Shown: positions 1 to 8,568, counted from the stretch's first letter. The stretch is DNA of 64,000 bases from JAUMBM01 sp964645715 (GCA_964645715.1 CAZYAO010000001.1:124001-188000), one strand, 5' to 3'. Program-made: numbers and translations. The notes: a model not told the origin generated them from the sequence alone.

Positions 1-159
1 AACTACACCACCGCCCTCTACGCTTACCGACTGCATGGGACCTGCCAGCGGTATTCGATTGTCGAGGGTATCACTGGACAGACGAGGCTGTCCGGGACAG
101 TTATGATCTGACTGCAGGTAGTAATACCATGTCTGCCCACTGGCAGTCGTATTGAAATA
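1..159 (-). CDS. Fragment of a secreted surface protein (both ends missing)
   Basis: The minus strand is open throughout these 159 bases, from the assembly gap to the window edge. The peptide is rich in T, S, Y and D, with a WYYY stretch, an NCPG turn and a SSDTLDN segment followed by a hydrophobic-polar alternation. This style is typical of beta-sandwich (fibronectin III/PKD-like) modules in large T9SS-exported proteins of Saprospiraceae. The start would lie in or beyond the 100-N gap and the end lies outside the window, so neither length nor sorting domain can be judged. It is on the same strand as the polysaccharide operon but need not belong to it. Confidence 0.45.
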
Positions 160-259
160 NNNNNNNNNNNNNNNNNNNNNNNNNNNNNNNNNNNNNNNNN
201 NNNNNNNNNNNNNNNNNNNNNNNNNNNNNNNNNNNNNNNNNNNNNNNNNNNNNNNNNNN
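160..259. other. Assembly gap (100 N)
   Basis: A run of exactly 100 N, the conventional placeholder for a scaffold join of unknown size. Unlike the other two gaps in this window, the bases on its two sides share no obvious duplicated end. The true distance between the surface-protein fragment and the polymerase gene is therefore unknown. Confidence 0.97.
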
Positions 260-275
260 CTCAATGAAAACCAAG

Positions 276-1781
276 TTAAGGCAACCTGCCGGATGAAAGA
301 GAGGGCGGGGACTGTTCAGACAGATTTCCTGCCTTATATCTTCTCCAGGCGATTTCCTGGTTGACAAGAATCGCCAGGTTGATGAAGAAGAAGGATCCCA
401 CCTTATCTGTCTCTATAAGATCATTGATAATCAGAAAGGCAAAGATGACAACCAGCGAGAGCAAACTCATTATGACAAGTCGTTGTCTGTCGGGCCAATC
501 CACCCATCTGTGATAAAGTGTTTCTCCGCGGAGCAGGGTGAAAGAAAACAATGCAATAATGATGAGCAAACCAGGCACTCCCTGTTCCACCAAAGTCATC
601 AGAAAATAGTTGTGAATGCCCGAGTTTTCAGGATTTTCGCTCACATAAGTCCTGAAACTGGTGACCGTATGCGAACGATAGAAAGTGGTGAAATTACCGG
701 GCCCCCAGCCTGTCAGCGGTTTGTACGGAACCATGTGTCCCCCTGCTACCCATCGATATAATCGCTCCATGGTAGATATATCTTCCATTTTGTAGGTAGC
801 CTCAATCAGGTTATCAAATTTGCTGTGGGATATGGTCCTGTCAAAGTTAGGTGCATAGTCGAGGTAACGACTATCCGTAGCAATGTAGTACACACCAGCG
901 CCTGCCACTAAAATACTCATTATGAGCACCCATTTCATTGCCCGGAGTCGTATGATTACGAAAGCAGCGGCTGCAATCAGCAGTGCAACATAGGCTGCCC
1001 GGGTATAGGAAAGGTATATAGCAACCAGGTAGAGAAGCAGGCAAAAAGCGAGTAGCCACCAAGTTGTAGAAAACCGCCTGTACCAGCCCATCGCTCCGGT
1101 CATCAACGGAAAAAAAAGAGCCATAATGGCGGCATAATTCACGTGATTGCGCTGGAAGGGGTGAAGCACGCGATGAACATCCGCAAAAGAAAAATTGTAA
1201 GCGGCATGCCGGATAAGGACAATGACGATAACGATGGTCATTGGCCAAAATAGTACCCAAAAGAAGCGTTTGACCGCTTTTTCATCCTGCAGAATATGAC
1301 CTGCCAACAGAAAAAAAGTAGCGATATACCAAAATTTGGCCAGGGTAAATTTGAGGGAAATGATAAAGTCGCCGGAGAAAATGGTAGCTAGCACCAGCCA
1401 ACAAAAATGAGCAGCCAATAGCAGGCTAATCGGGTGTCTGAAGAAGTCTGCCGGATATACACTGCTATGCCTTACCAAGTATGTCAGGTAGATCAACATA
1501 AGTGCAATAATCAGTGGTTCTGTGGGTATATCTGTTCCCAGACCATTTGAAAAAGTGATCTCAGTGGAAACAGGGATACAGGCAAGCAGCAGCCAGAACA
1601 ACCAGCTGAAATCAAGAACAGATACAAAGAAGAAAATCAGCAGCAGCGGAATAGCAGCCAAAAAGTACCAGCCGCTGGCTACTGCAGAATAGACAGAAGC
1701 CAAGGTCACGAAGGCCATCAGCCAGAACGATCGGGTTGCAAAATCGCTGTTGGCCCATCGGTTTATCCATCGATCAACCAT
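276..1781 (-). CDS. O-antigen ligase / Wzy-type polysaccharide polymerase family membrane protein
   Basis: A 501-residue inner-membrane protein with about eleven to twelve hydrophobic helices. It has a long periplasmic loop near residues 300-400 holding the family-typical GWGPGNF segment and a later HNYFL...EQG-PG motif. In the O-antigen ligase/Wzy family this loop takes an undecaprenyl-linked glycan and polymerises it or transfers it to an acceptor. Sequence alone does not separate ligase from polymerase. With a flippase and a chain-length protein immediately upstream, a Wzy-type polymerase role is the more likely reading (inference). The ATG overlaps the end of the chain-length gene by 8 bp, indicating translational coupling. 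The stop lies only 16 bp from the assembly gap. Confidence 0.85.
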   Translation of the reverse strand: MVDRWINRWANSDFATRSFWLMAFVTLASVYSAVASGWYFLAAIPLLLIFFFVSVLDFSWLFWLLLACIPVSTEITFSNGLGTDIPTEPLIIALMLIYLTYLVRHSSVYPADFFRHPISLLLAAHFCWLVLATIFSGDFIISLKFTLAKFWYIATFFLLAGHILQDEKAVKRFFWVLFWPMTIVIVIVLIRHAAYNFSFADVHRVLHPFQRNHVNYAAIMALFFPLMTGAMGWYRRFSTTWWLLAFCLLLYLVAIYLSYTRAAYVALLIAAAAFVIIRLRAMKWVLIMSILVAGAGVYYIATDSRYLDYAPNFDRTISHSKFDNLIEATYKMEDISTMERLYRWVAGGHMVPYKPLTGWGPGNFTTFYRSHTVTSFRTYVSENPENSGIHNYFLMTLVEQGVPGLLIIIALFSFTLLRGETLYHRWVDWPDRQRLVIMSLLSLVVIFAFLIINDLIETDKVGSFFFINLAILVNQEIAWRRYKAGNLSEQSPPSLSSGRLP

Positions 1782-2904
1782 GGTAAATTTCTCGCCAGTT
1801 GACGTCCCGCGAAGATTCTAATAACAATACAGTGGCTATCGCCAGTATAAGCGTAATGAAGACAGCAGCAAGGACAATAAATGAACGCTGAGGCCTCGAC
1901 TTTACAATAGCTACCTGCGGCTCCTCTACAATGAGGATGGCAGGGAGGGCTGATTCGAGGATTGATTCGTACTGGTTTCTCTTGGCTTGTTGGTCGCTGA
2001 TGCTCCGGTTGAGATCCTGCAGTTGTTTTTCCATGGCAAGGAAGCCGGACATACCTGTATTGAGCTTATCAAGCAGACCGTTGAATACCCTTTCTTCTTC
2101 CACATAGCCTTTTAGCTTAGCTTCAATCTGTGGAATTGAGTCCAGGAAACGTCCGCCCCTTCTGTTGTAAGCATCGATTTGTGCCTGAAGATTTTGTATA
2201 TTAGCCTCTGCCTGGGATTTACCTGCCGACAGCAATTCTGTTTGCGAGACGGGATTGAAAATGCTGTAATATTGCCGCAGCTTGTACATAGTATCGCTGA
2301 GCTGGCTAATCTTCTCCTGCTGATGCTGTAAGTCAATATTAATAGCATTGATGATGCGCACCTGATTTTCTTTGAGGATCCGTTGGGCCATCAGGTCTGT
2401 CTTTTTCATAGCTGTTGCTGCGATGGCGGCAGCCAGTTCCGGATCTTTGTCTTCAACGACAATCTCAATGGCATCCCGTTTAGTCTTATTGACTGTATAG
2501 AGGGAAAGAAATTTTTTGCGGACCTGTACAGGTGCTTTTTTGTTTTCGGGATTTATGTCATAGTGCTCGTATAGCTTGAAGGTATCGACAAGGTAGTCAA
2601 TAAGTTCATTGGATTCGGCAATGGTAAGAAGCCGGTCGATATCCGATTGGCCACCAAAGTAGTAAGGCTCCCGCGACGCTCTGTTGAAAAGCAAGTCGGG
2701 ATTCACCTGATCGGGGCTTAGTGCGAGAAAAGTTGCTTTTGACTCGTAGTAGTTGGGCAAAAATAACACTATGATGGCTGTGCCAACTCCGGCAGCTGCA
2801 CAAACGCGGACGATCTGGCGCTTCCACCGGAAGATGGACTGCAGTACGCCCAGCAGACTATTTAGCTCTCTGCGAGAAGGAGATGATTTCTCTTCTGAAG
2901 TCAT
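1774..2904 (-). CDS. Wzz-type polysaccharide chain-length determinant protein
   Basis: This 376-residue protein has the Wzz/PCP topology: a short cytoplasmic N-terminus, a membrane helix at about residues 32-52, a periplasmic domain with long coiled-coil helices rich in Q, K and E (about 170-310), and a second membrane helix at about 338-360 preceded by the usual proline-containing segment (SRPQR). No Walker motifs or tyrosine-rich tail are visible, so it is a PCP protein without a fused kinase. Proteins of this family set the length of surface polysaccharide made by a Wzy polymerase. It sits between the flippase and the polymerase in one operon and overlaps the polymerase gene by 8 bp. Confidence 0.85.
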   Translation of the reverse strand: MTSEEKSSPSRRELNSLLGVLQSIFRWKRQIVRVCAAAGVGTAIIVLFLPNYYESKATFLALSPDQVNPDLLFNRASREPYYFGGQSDIDRLLTIAESNELIDYLVDTFKLYEHYDINPENKKAPVQVRKKFLSLYTVNKTKRDAIEIVVEDKDPELAAAIAATAMKKTDLMAQRILKENQVRIINAINIDLQHQQEKISQLSDTMYKLRQYYSIFNPVSQTELLSAGKSQAEANIQNLQAQIDAYNRRGGRFLDSIPQIEAKLKGYVEEERVFNGLLDKLNTGMSGFLAMEKQLQDLNRSISDQQAKRNQYESILESALPAILIVEEPQVAIVKSRPQRSFIVLAAVFITLILAIATVLLLESSRDVNWREIYHG

Positions 2905-2967
2905 TGACTGGTTGTTCTTTTTTATAAATCCAAAGGCGAAGATAAGATGTTATACCCACTTTTGTCA

Positions 2968-4410
2968 TTATTTAACCCGCTTAAGCATGGGGCGTATTGT
3001 ATTGTCCAGTAATCCTAGTGATATTGCCCAGCCCAAGGCACAGCAACCGGCAGCCAGCGCCTGTACGAACCAGTTCGTCCAACCGGCCCATCGCCAGATC
3101 CAGGTGGTTGCAAATACCAATATGCCGTATACCAGAAGCCGACCGAGCCAGCGAACATCAGTGGTGAGGGGCAATCTGTACACTGCGAGTAGTACTTGCG
3201 CCAGAAAAACGACTGCCTGCGTGATAAAGGTGGCCTTGGCTGCACCCAGCGCGCCCTGTTTGGGGATGAGTATCAGGTTGAGTGTGCCATTGAGCAGGGT
3301 TGCTAGTGCGAAGATGATATTCATCTGCCCCAATTTGCCACTGGCGGTAAGCAGCGATCCATGTACATAAGCAGCACTCATGGGAATAAAAGATAGCATC
3401 AGCCATCCCATAATTTGGCCGCTGTAGGTACCGCCGTCGCTGTACAGACCGCGCATAATCGGTTCCTGATAACACCAGCAAATGGCGGCCAGCGCTACAG
3501 AACCTACCCAAAGTAACTGAAAACCCTGTCTTACGAGTGGCTGTACAGATTCCTGTGCAGCCAATAGTCGCGAAAACATGGGCAGCAGTAAGCCGGCAAT
3601 CAGGTAGCCGGCAATATTGGCAGCATCGAGTAAGCGAAAAGCGGATGCGTACAGGTCTGCCTGCTGCAATCCGTCGGGCAGCAATCGCTCAATCATGATA
3701 GCATCGAGTCGGGTGTAGAGGGTCATCAGAAAGACAACCAGCGCATAAGGAGCACTTGCCCACAGCAACTGTCCAAGGCGCTTTTTATCCCATTGCGGTT
3801 TGTGCCACGCAATGTCTTTTTTCAGTATCCACCCCCCTACAGCGATTGCCAGCAGGCAGGCTACTGTCTGAGAGATGACAAACCATTCAATGTTGACAGC
3901 TCTTTCGCCCGGCCACCACCACAGCCAGCTGCTACAAATGATGATTAGTAGTCCCCGGTCGAAGATAGAAAAAAAACTGTCAAGTCTGTACCAGCCCAGG
4001 CCGCTGAAGTTGGATCGTATGAATAGTAGCAAGGAGGACAGCAGCTGGTTGAATGCCACCAGCATCAGCAGCCATAGACTGAAATCTGTAAATCCCCACC
4101 ACCCGCCAACACTCACTACCAGCAGCCAGTATACAACCGATAAACCAATTTTTAATACCAATAATGCTGTAAAATCAGCTCCCGGCTGACCTCCGCTGCG
4201 GGCGAGCTCCCTGCTGTTATAGTTTTGTATGCCAAAGTCGGCAATAATCTGAAAGATAAAGGCAAAATTGTACAGGGTGAAATACAGACCATACTCACCT
4301 GCAGGCAGCGCATTTTGTACACCACGATCGATGCCGAACAAGTAGATTGTCTTAACCAGCAGGTTGAGTACAACAATGAGGGCGGCATAGCGGGTAAATG
4401 ACTGGCTCAT
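2968..4410 (-). CDS. Wzx-type polysaccharide flippase (MATE/MOP superfamily)
   Basis: From the ATG at 4410 this is a 480-residue protein of about 12-14 hydrophobic helices, typical of oligosaccharide flippases that move undecaprenyl-linked sugar units across the inner membrane. The early FGIDRGVQNALP and FADFGIQNYNSREL segments match the N-terminal pattern of the family. An ATG 168 bases further upstream is in frame, but that extension is arginine/proline-rich, not membrane-like, and overlaps the HD gene. The 4410 start, 32 bp after the HD gene stop, is preferred. It is the second gene of the HD-wzx-wzz-wzy operon. Confidence 0.87.
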   Translation of the reverse strand: MSQSFTRYAALIVVLNLLVKTIYLFGIDRGVQNALPAGEYGLYFTLYNFAFIFQIIADFGIQNYNSRELARSGGQPGADFTALLVLKIGLSVVYWLLVVSVGGWWGFTDFSLWLLMLVAFNQLLSSLLLFIRSNFSGLGWYRLDSFFSIFDRGLLIIICSSWLWWWPGERAVNIEWFVISQTVACLLAIAVGGWILKKDIAWHKPQWDKKRLGQLLWASAPYALVVFLMTLYTRLDAIMIERLLPDGLQQADLYASAFRLLDAANIAGYLIAGLLLPMFSRLLAAQESVQPLVRQGFQLLWVGSVALAAICWCYQEPIMRGLYSDGGTYSGQIMGWLMLSFIPMSAAYVHGSLLTASGKLGQMNIIFALATLLNGTLNLILIPKQGALGAAKATFITQAVVFLAQVLLAVYRLPLTTDVRWLGRLLVYGILVFATTWIWRWAGWTNWFVQALAAGCCALGWAISLGLLDNTIRPMLKRVK

Positions 4411-4442
4411 TATACAACGGGGATGGGCGCAGAATACACGGA

Positions 4443-5036
4443 CTAGACGATACTGTAAGAGGCTACGAGCTGCCTGAGGGCTGCCAGATGCTCTTCCTTT
4501 TGCCCGTTGCGCCTCCGGCGGTTGGTCGGGGTAAAAAATGCATGTTTCTCGAGAAAAGAAACTTGCAGGCGGTTCCACTCTTCAACACTGGAGAGTGCGC
4601 GGAATGACTTTAATTCCTCAAACAGTTTTTGGCCGATGGTATAAAAATCGTGTCGACCCAGATAGTCAAGGTCTGCATCGCATAGAATTTGCTCCAAGGG
4701 AGAGTGGGGGGACTGCGGAATCTTGGTTGCCATGATCATCGAGCAAATCATTTCCACTTCACCATTACTATACCCATAACCAGGGAGTACTTCGCGGACT
4801 ATGGCACAGCTGTGTTCTTCATGCCGGGTATTGCTGACAAGGAAACCTGCATCGTGGTACAGAGCAGCCGTCAGCAGAATAATAGTATCGTAAGGATTTA
4901 TTTGTTCCATCCTGCACAGCTCACGGGTCGTTGCCCATACATCCAGGGTATGGTCGAGGCTGTGATAGGAATATACCCCTGATAAGTGGTTTCCCAGCCG
5001 ATCTACAATATATGCTCTGGCTGCTTGGTAATTCAT
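4443..5036 (-). CDS. HD-domain phosphohydrolase, standalone
   Basis: A 197-residue soluble protein with a complete HD metal-binding set: H25 and H29, the HD pair H61-D62 in ALYHDAG, H72/H75 in RHEEH, and D120/D122 in CDADLDYLG. The HD superfamily hydrolyses phosphate esters, often nucleotides or cyclic nucleotides. The spacing YHS-DH...YHDAG...RHEEH...CDAD..LG matches the HD half commonly fused to PycTM membrane domains in Bacteroidota (recalled family knowledge). Here it stands alone. It is the first gene of the surface-polysaccharide operon, which hints at nucleotide-linked control of that pathway (inference). Substrate is unknown. Confidence 0.85.
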   Translation of the reverse strand: MNYQAARAYIVDRLGNHLSGVYSYHSLDHTLDVWATTRELCRMEQINPYDTIILLTAALYHDAGFLVSNTRHEEHSCAIVREVLPGYGYSNGEVEMICSMIMATKIPQSPHSPLEQILCDADLDYLGRHDFYTIGQKLFEELKSFRALSSVEEWNRLQVSFLEKHAFFTPTNRRRRNGQKEEHLAALRQLVASYSIV

Positions 5037-5133
5037 GTCCTTGTTACTTGCTGTTTTTTAGGGCAATCCTGCGTCCAAGACACTTAACGACGCGTTTTTC
5101 AAAATGTTGTTGACTGCCACGCCCGATACGCTC

Positions 5134-5141
5134 CAAAGATA
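5134..5141 (-). promoter_or_regulatory. Putative Bacteroidota -7 box for the HD-wzx-wzz-wzy operon
   Basis: Reads TATCTTTG on the minus strand, a perfect TAnnTTTG. It would start transcription roughly 90 bases before the HD gene. The box lies in a 7-bp inverted repeat (CCAAAGA ... TCTTTGG, 5133-5160) that could be an operator. No clear -33 TTG is visible at the usual distance. Confidence 0.45.
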
Positions 5142-5226
5142 AACAATGTATTGTCTTTGGCGAAACATCCTTGACCAGAACTGTTGATTTTGGTGCACAA
5201 CCGATGCAATCTGTCAGTACAGACTG

Positions 5227-6615
5227 TTATTTGGCGAATATTCGGTAGCTGATGCCAAGCTGACTACCCCAACGTATGTACTTAGTCGTCTGTGCAGACT
5301 GTAATTCACGGGCGCTGTACTGACCAATAGGTCTTACGTACAGCCTGATCTCATTGTTGAGAGGATAAGACAGCTCGAGTGCCAGTGACCATGAGACGAA
5401 ATGCAGCCCGGAGGTTATCTGCTGACGGGGTAGTCCGACAGGCCGTAGGGCAAACTGCCCGGGAGCAAATACCTGTACGCGTGCCTGCATCGTTTGTAGT
5501 TGGTGAAACTCAAAAGCCGGCCCTGCAAAGATGCCAAGGTGCATTTTTCCCAAAGGCAGATGATACCCCAGCAGCAGCGGTAGCTGCCAGGCACGCATTT
5601 GCTGTGTTGCTGCTACTGTAAAAAACAGGGTTGCCTGTGGAGGAGGGGCGGTCATTGTGTTGCGCTGAATGTCAACATTGACATCGGCATCACCGTATGG
5701 ATTGGCAATAGCTAGTGAGAAGGTCGAAAGAGCACTGCCATCGGGGGTTGTCTGCTCCTGGCCAGGGTCAAACATCCGCCGGTAGCGGCTCAGGCTTCTG
5801 AGCTGACCGCTGTAGGTGGAAACTCCGGCACTCAGTGACCAGCGACCGTATGCGTAGCGGATACTGCCCCCCCATTCATTGCGCCAGCTGAGCTGTTGGC
5901 GACTTCTGACGGGGCTGAGGTTGCCGGGGGCTGTTTGCTGCCACACGTAGTTGTTGTCTGTCAAAGCAGTATGCAAAGACAGGAAGAGATTTCCGCTATG
6001 CGGTTTTTGCAGCCAGGGCTGCACATCAAGCGGGGAAACAGCCCGGCTTACTGGGCGGGGAGGATTCACCAGGTCACTGACGGGATTATACACCAGATTC
6101 AAGGCAGGTGTTTGTGCGGCAACGGGGGCAGCATGTGTATCAGGCGTCTGCGGGATGTTAGGCAACCCAATGGTGGTCGGTGAGGAAAATTCCGCAGTCG
6201 GGGTATTGAAGGTATGCGCAGCCTGTATCCAGGATTCAGGGTTTTGCCGGGCTATCGGGTTGGTCGCACGACCTGCCTGCCTGCGGCCAGCGGCCGTAGG
6301 CGGAGTGGTGGTGGCTGGTAAAAAACCAGGCAGGGGCGGAGCCTCCTGGCAGGGTGCTGCGGAGTCTGCTGCCGGGGTCTGCCGGTAGGGAGCCGGTGGC
6401 CGGGCACTGGTAAAATATGCACCACCAGCGGCAATGGCAACCAGCAGTGGGCCTGCCCACCACCACCCCAGTAACCGCCGCCTTGAAGGCCTGGGAAGAT
6501 CTTTTTCTATACGACTCCAGAGCGCTTCTCCCGGCTGCTGCGGTTGTGAGCTGTCGTTCTCCCAACCAAGCAGGCGGTCGCCAAGAGGTGTATTGTGTGA
6601 AGGAATATGTTGCAT
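5227..6615 (-). CDS. Dual-membrane-spanning anti-sigma-like protein with C-terminal outer-membrane beta-barrel
   Basis: A 462-residue protein with four regions. Residues 1-48 are a short polar N-terminus ending in a basic RRR stretch. Residues 49-69 form one strong hydrophobic helix. Residues 70-207 are a proline/alanine/threonine-rich, probably disordered linker. Residues 208-462 alternate polar and hydrophobic residues with many aromatics, as in an 8-10-strand outer-membrane barrel. There is no N-terminal signal peptide. The start is 3 bp after the ECF sigma gene, the usual position of its anti-sigma factor. The architecture matches the dual-membrane-spanning anti-sigma (Dma) proteins described in Bacteroides, where a barrel in the outer membrane is tied by a linker to a cytoplasmic sigma-binding segment. 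Alternative: an ordinary barrel protein with an uncleaved anchor. Confidence 0.6.
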   Translation of the reverse strand: MQHIPSHNTPLGDRLLGWENDSSQPQQPGEALWSRIEKDLPRPSRRRLLGWWWAGPLLVAIAAGGAYFTSARPPAPYRQTPAADSAAPCQEAPPLPGFLPATTTPPTAAGRRQAGRATNPIARQNPESWIQAAHTFNTPTAEFSSPTTIGLPNIPQTPDTHAAPVAAQTPALNLVYNPVSDLVNPPRPVSRAVSPLDVQPWLQKPHSGNLFLSLHTALTDNNYVWQQTAPGNLSPVRSRQQLSWRNEWGGSIRYAYGRWSLSAGVSTYSGQLRSLSRYRRMFDPGQEQTTPDGSALSTFSLAIANPYGDADVNVDIQRNTMTAPPPQATLFFTVAATQQMRAWQLPLLLGYHLPLGKMHLGIFAGPAFEFHQLQTMQARVQVFAPGQFALRPVGLPRQQITSGLHFVSWSLALELSYPLNNEIRLYVRPIGQYSARELQSAQTTKYIRWGSQLGISYRIFAK

Positions 6616-6618
6616 AGG

Positions 6619-7182
6619 CTAATTCGTTGTAGGGGACAAATGACCGAGCAGCTGAATTTTTTTTCGCAACATGGCCTTTGCTTTATGAAGTTGAGATTTG
6701 GAAGCACCAATGGAAATGTCCAGCTGTGCTGCTATATCCTGATGACTGAAACCATCGACCACAAATAGATTGAAAACTGTCCGGTAGCCGTCTGGCAGTG
6801 ACTGAATGGCCTCCAATAACAACTGAATAGGAATATCCAGCAGGTTGCCATCATCCTCACTATCTTCGCTATCCGCCAGCGTTTCAGCCTTCCGCTCATC
6901 CATCGCGTACCAGTCCGGGCGCTTACGCAATAGTTGCAGACAAGTATTGATGGTGACCCTGCGCAGCCACGCGGCGAGCGCGGCAGGTTGCCTAACCTGT
7001 TTCAGATCCCTGAAAATCAGCAGGAAGCTCTCATGCAGAAAATCCTCGGCTTCTTGCTCATCTCTTGCATAGCGAAGACAAAGTCGATAAAGGGGCGTTC
7101 TGTACTTGTCGTACAAGGCGCGCTGTGCGTACCGTTCCTGGCGCAGACAATCGGCTATAAGTTTGTCATCGTCGTATAACAA
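6619..7182 (-). CDS. ECF-type RNA polymerase sigma factor
   Basis: It contains sigma region 2 (LYDKYRTPLYRLCLRYARD, then DFLHESFLLIF and AAWLRRVTINTCL) and region 4 (YRTVFNLFVVDGFSHQDIA, then SKSQLHKAKAMLRKK), the two-domain layout of group 4 sigma factors. The nearest ATG (7287) would add 35 residues unlike the family and lies upstream of a minus-strand TACGTTTG box at 7206-7213. A TTG start at 7182, giving MLYDDDKLIADCL and about 187 residues, fits both the promoter and the family's usual length. It is followed after 3 bp by the membrane anti-sigma-like gene, so the pair should form one regulatory unit. Confidence 0.9.
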   Translation of the reverse strand: MLYDDDKLIADCLRQERYAQRALYDKYRTPLYRLCLRYARDEQEAEDFLHESFLLIFRDLKQVRQPAALAAWLRRVTINTCLQLLRKRPDWYAMDERKAETLADSEDSEDDGNLLDIPIQLLLEAIQSLPDGYRTVFNLFVVDGFSHQDIAAQLDISIGASKSQLHKAKAMLRKKIQLLGHLSPTTN

Positions 7183-7205
7183 AGTAGAGGTAATGATTGG
7201 TTTGA

Positions 7206-7213
7206 CAAACGTA
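7206..7213 (-). promoter_or_regulatory. Putative -7 box for the sigma / anti-sigma operon
   Basis: TACGTTTG on the minus strand, fitting TAnnTTTG, about 24 bases before the TTG start at 7182. A TTG (minus strand, 7238-7236) lies 22 bp further upstream as a possible -33 element. This is the housekeeping-type promoter of the phylum, so basal expression need not depend on the ECF factor itself. Confidence 0.45.
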
Positions 7214-7329
7214 TTTATACCTAACTTACTAGCTACAAGGTACGCAAACTGTCCGAGGGTTGCCTGTCCGGTGCAGATAATCTGCAAAAGAGAGGAGTCG
7301 GCACAGCAGCGGGGTTTGCCGGCAAGTAT

Positions 7330-7337
7330 TATCTTTG
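7330..7337 (+). promoter_or_regulatory. -7 box of the LolC/E-like permease gene
   Basis: TATCTTTG, a perfect TAnnTTTG, ending 4 bases before the ATG at 7342. The transcript would be nearly leaderless, a common arrangement in Bacteroidota. Confidence 0.6.
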
Positions 7338-7341
7338 TGCA

Positions 7342-8568
7342 ATGAAGATATCCCTTAGCATCGCTCGGCGCTATTTATTTGCCAAAAAGTCTACCAATGC
7401 CATCAATATCATCACAGGTGTGGCAGTGGTGGGTGTTGCTATTGGAACAGCTGCGCTCGTACTGGTTCTCTCTGTATTCAATGGATTTGAGGATCTGTTT
7501 ATGGGGATGTTCAACAATTTCAACCCCGACGTAGAGATAACGGCCGCTAAGGGAAAAACTTATACCGCCGACGAAGAGATGATTACGCGGATTCAGCTGG
7601 GGGTAAAAGGGATTGCCGCCACATCGCGTGTGCTGGAAGAGGTGGCTTTCTTTTCTTATAAAGATAAGCAGGGGTTTGGGATTCTCAAAGGCGTGGATAG
7701 TCATTATACGCGAGTTTCGCATATTGACCGGACAGTGCGGGAGGGAACCTTTCTGCTCCGCAAGGCAGGGATCGATCAGCTGGTCTTTGGTATCGGTATG
7801 CGCGACCGGCTCGGGGTGGATGTGAGTGATCCATTTTCTGCGGTGATGGTGTACATGCCCAAGCGCCGGCAACGACCGGGTTCCTTGGAGTCGCCTTTCA
7901 CTACGCGCTCGGCTTATCCTGCCGGTTCGTTTTTGGCCCAGCAAGAGGTGGATAATGAATATGTCTTAGCTTCGCTTGACTTTGTGCAGGAGCTGCTCAA
8001 GTACAAGTACACGACTGTAAGCGCACTCGAAATCCGTGTGCAGAAAGGATACCGACCAGAAGATGTCGCTGCCGGTATACAACAATTGCTGGGTCCGGAC
8101 TATGTAGTGAAAGACCGGCGGGCTCAGGAAGAATCATTCCTAAAGCTGATGCAGGTTGAAAAATGGCTAAGTTTTGCTATTCCCGGGCTGATGATGCTGT
8201 TGATCTCGTTTAACATGGTGGGCGCTTTGTGGATGATTGTACTGGAGAAGCGGCAGGATATAGCCATACTGAAAACGATGGGAATGACAGACGTGGAGGT
8301 AAAGAAGACCTTTGTTTACGCAGGCCTTCTGCTCACTGGTCTGGGGATAGCGCTGGGGTTTGGTCTGGCTGTATTATTGTTTGTTCTTCAGGAAACTGTC
8401 GGTATTGTACAGCTGCCGGGAGAGATGATGATAGAAGCGTATCCGGTGAGTCTGCGCTGGCGCGATTTTGTGGTAGTGCTCGCAGTGGTAGGCTTCATCG
8501 GCTATCTGGCTTCTCTGTTGCCCGCTGCGCGTGCGCAACGGATGCCTGCCATGTTTAAAGAGGAGTAA
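7342..8568 (+). CDS. FtsX-family ABC transporter permease, LolC/LolE-like
   Basis: A 408-residue permease with the MacB/FtsX layout: an N-terminal helix at about residues 20-45 (NAINIITGVAVVGVAIG), a periplasmic domain of about 220 residues, then three helices near 270-300, 320-345 and 370-395, with a cytoplasmic motif after the second helix (LEKRQDIAILKTMGMT). The N-terminal IARRYLFAKK..NAINIIT is characteristic of lipoprotein-releasing permeases, which extract lipoproteins from the inner membrane for delivery to the outer membrane. No LolD-type ATPase lies next to it, so the ATPase must be encoded elsewhere. Lgt, needed for lipoprotein maturation, is in this window but not adjacent. Confidence 0.85.
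   Translation: MKISLSIARRYLFAKKSTNAINIITGVAVVGVAIGTAALVLVLSVFNGFEDLFMGMFNNFNPDVEITAAKGKTYTADEEMITRIQLGVKGIAATSRVLEEVAFFSYKDKQGFGILKGVDSHYTRVSHIDRTVREGTFLLRKAGIDQLVFGIGMRDRLGVDVSDPFSAVMVYMPKRRQRPGSLESPFTTRSAYPAGSFLAQQEVDNEYVLASLDFVQELLKYKYTTVSALEIRVQKGYRPEDVAAGIQQLLGPDYVVKDRRAQEESFLKLMQVEKWLSFAIPGLMMLLISFNMVGALWMIVLEKRQDIAILKTMGMTDVEVKKTFVYAGLLLTGLGIALGFGLAVLLFVLQETVGIVQLPGEMMIEAYPVSLRWRDFVVVLAVVGFIGYLASLLPAARAQRMPAMFKEE

Noticed and set aside
2753..3370. A 205-codon plus-strand ORF opposite the flippase and chain-length genes
   Set aside because: It is antisense to two genes with clear family matches, crosses their junction, and its translation is rich in R, P, S and C without any motif.
5951..6388. 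A 145-codon plus-strand ORF opposite the dual-membrane protein
   Set aside because: It mirrors the GC-rich, proline-rich linker of the real gene and is glycine/alanine/cysteine-rich with no homology features.
7375..7944. A 189-codon minus-strand ORF opposite the LolC/E-like permease
   Set aside because: The plus-strand gene has a promoter box and full permease topology; the antisense reading is H/R-rich and shows no domain.
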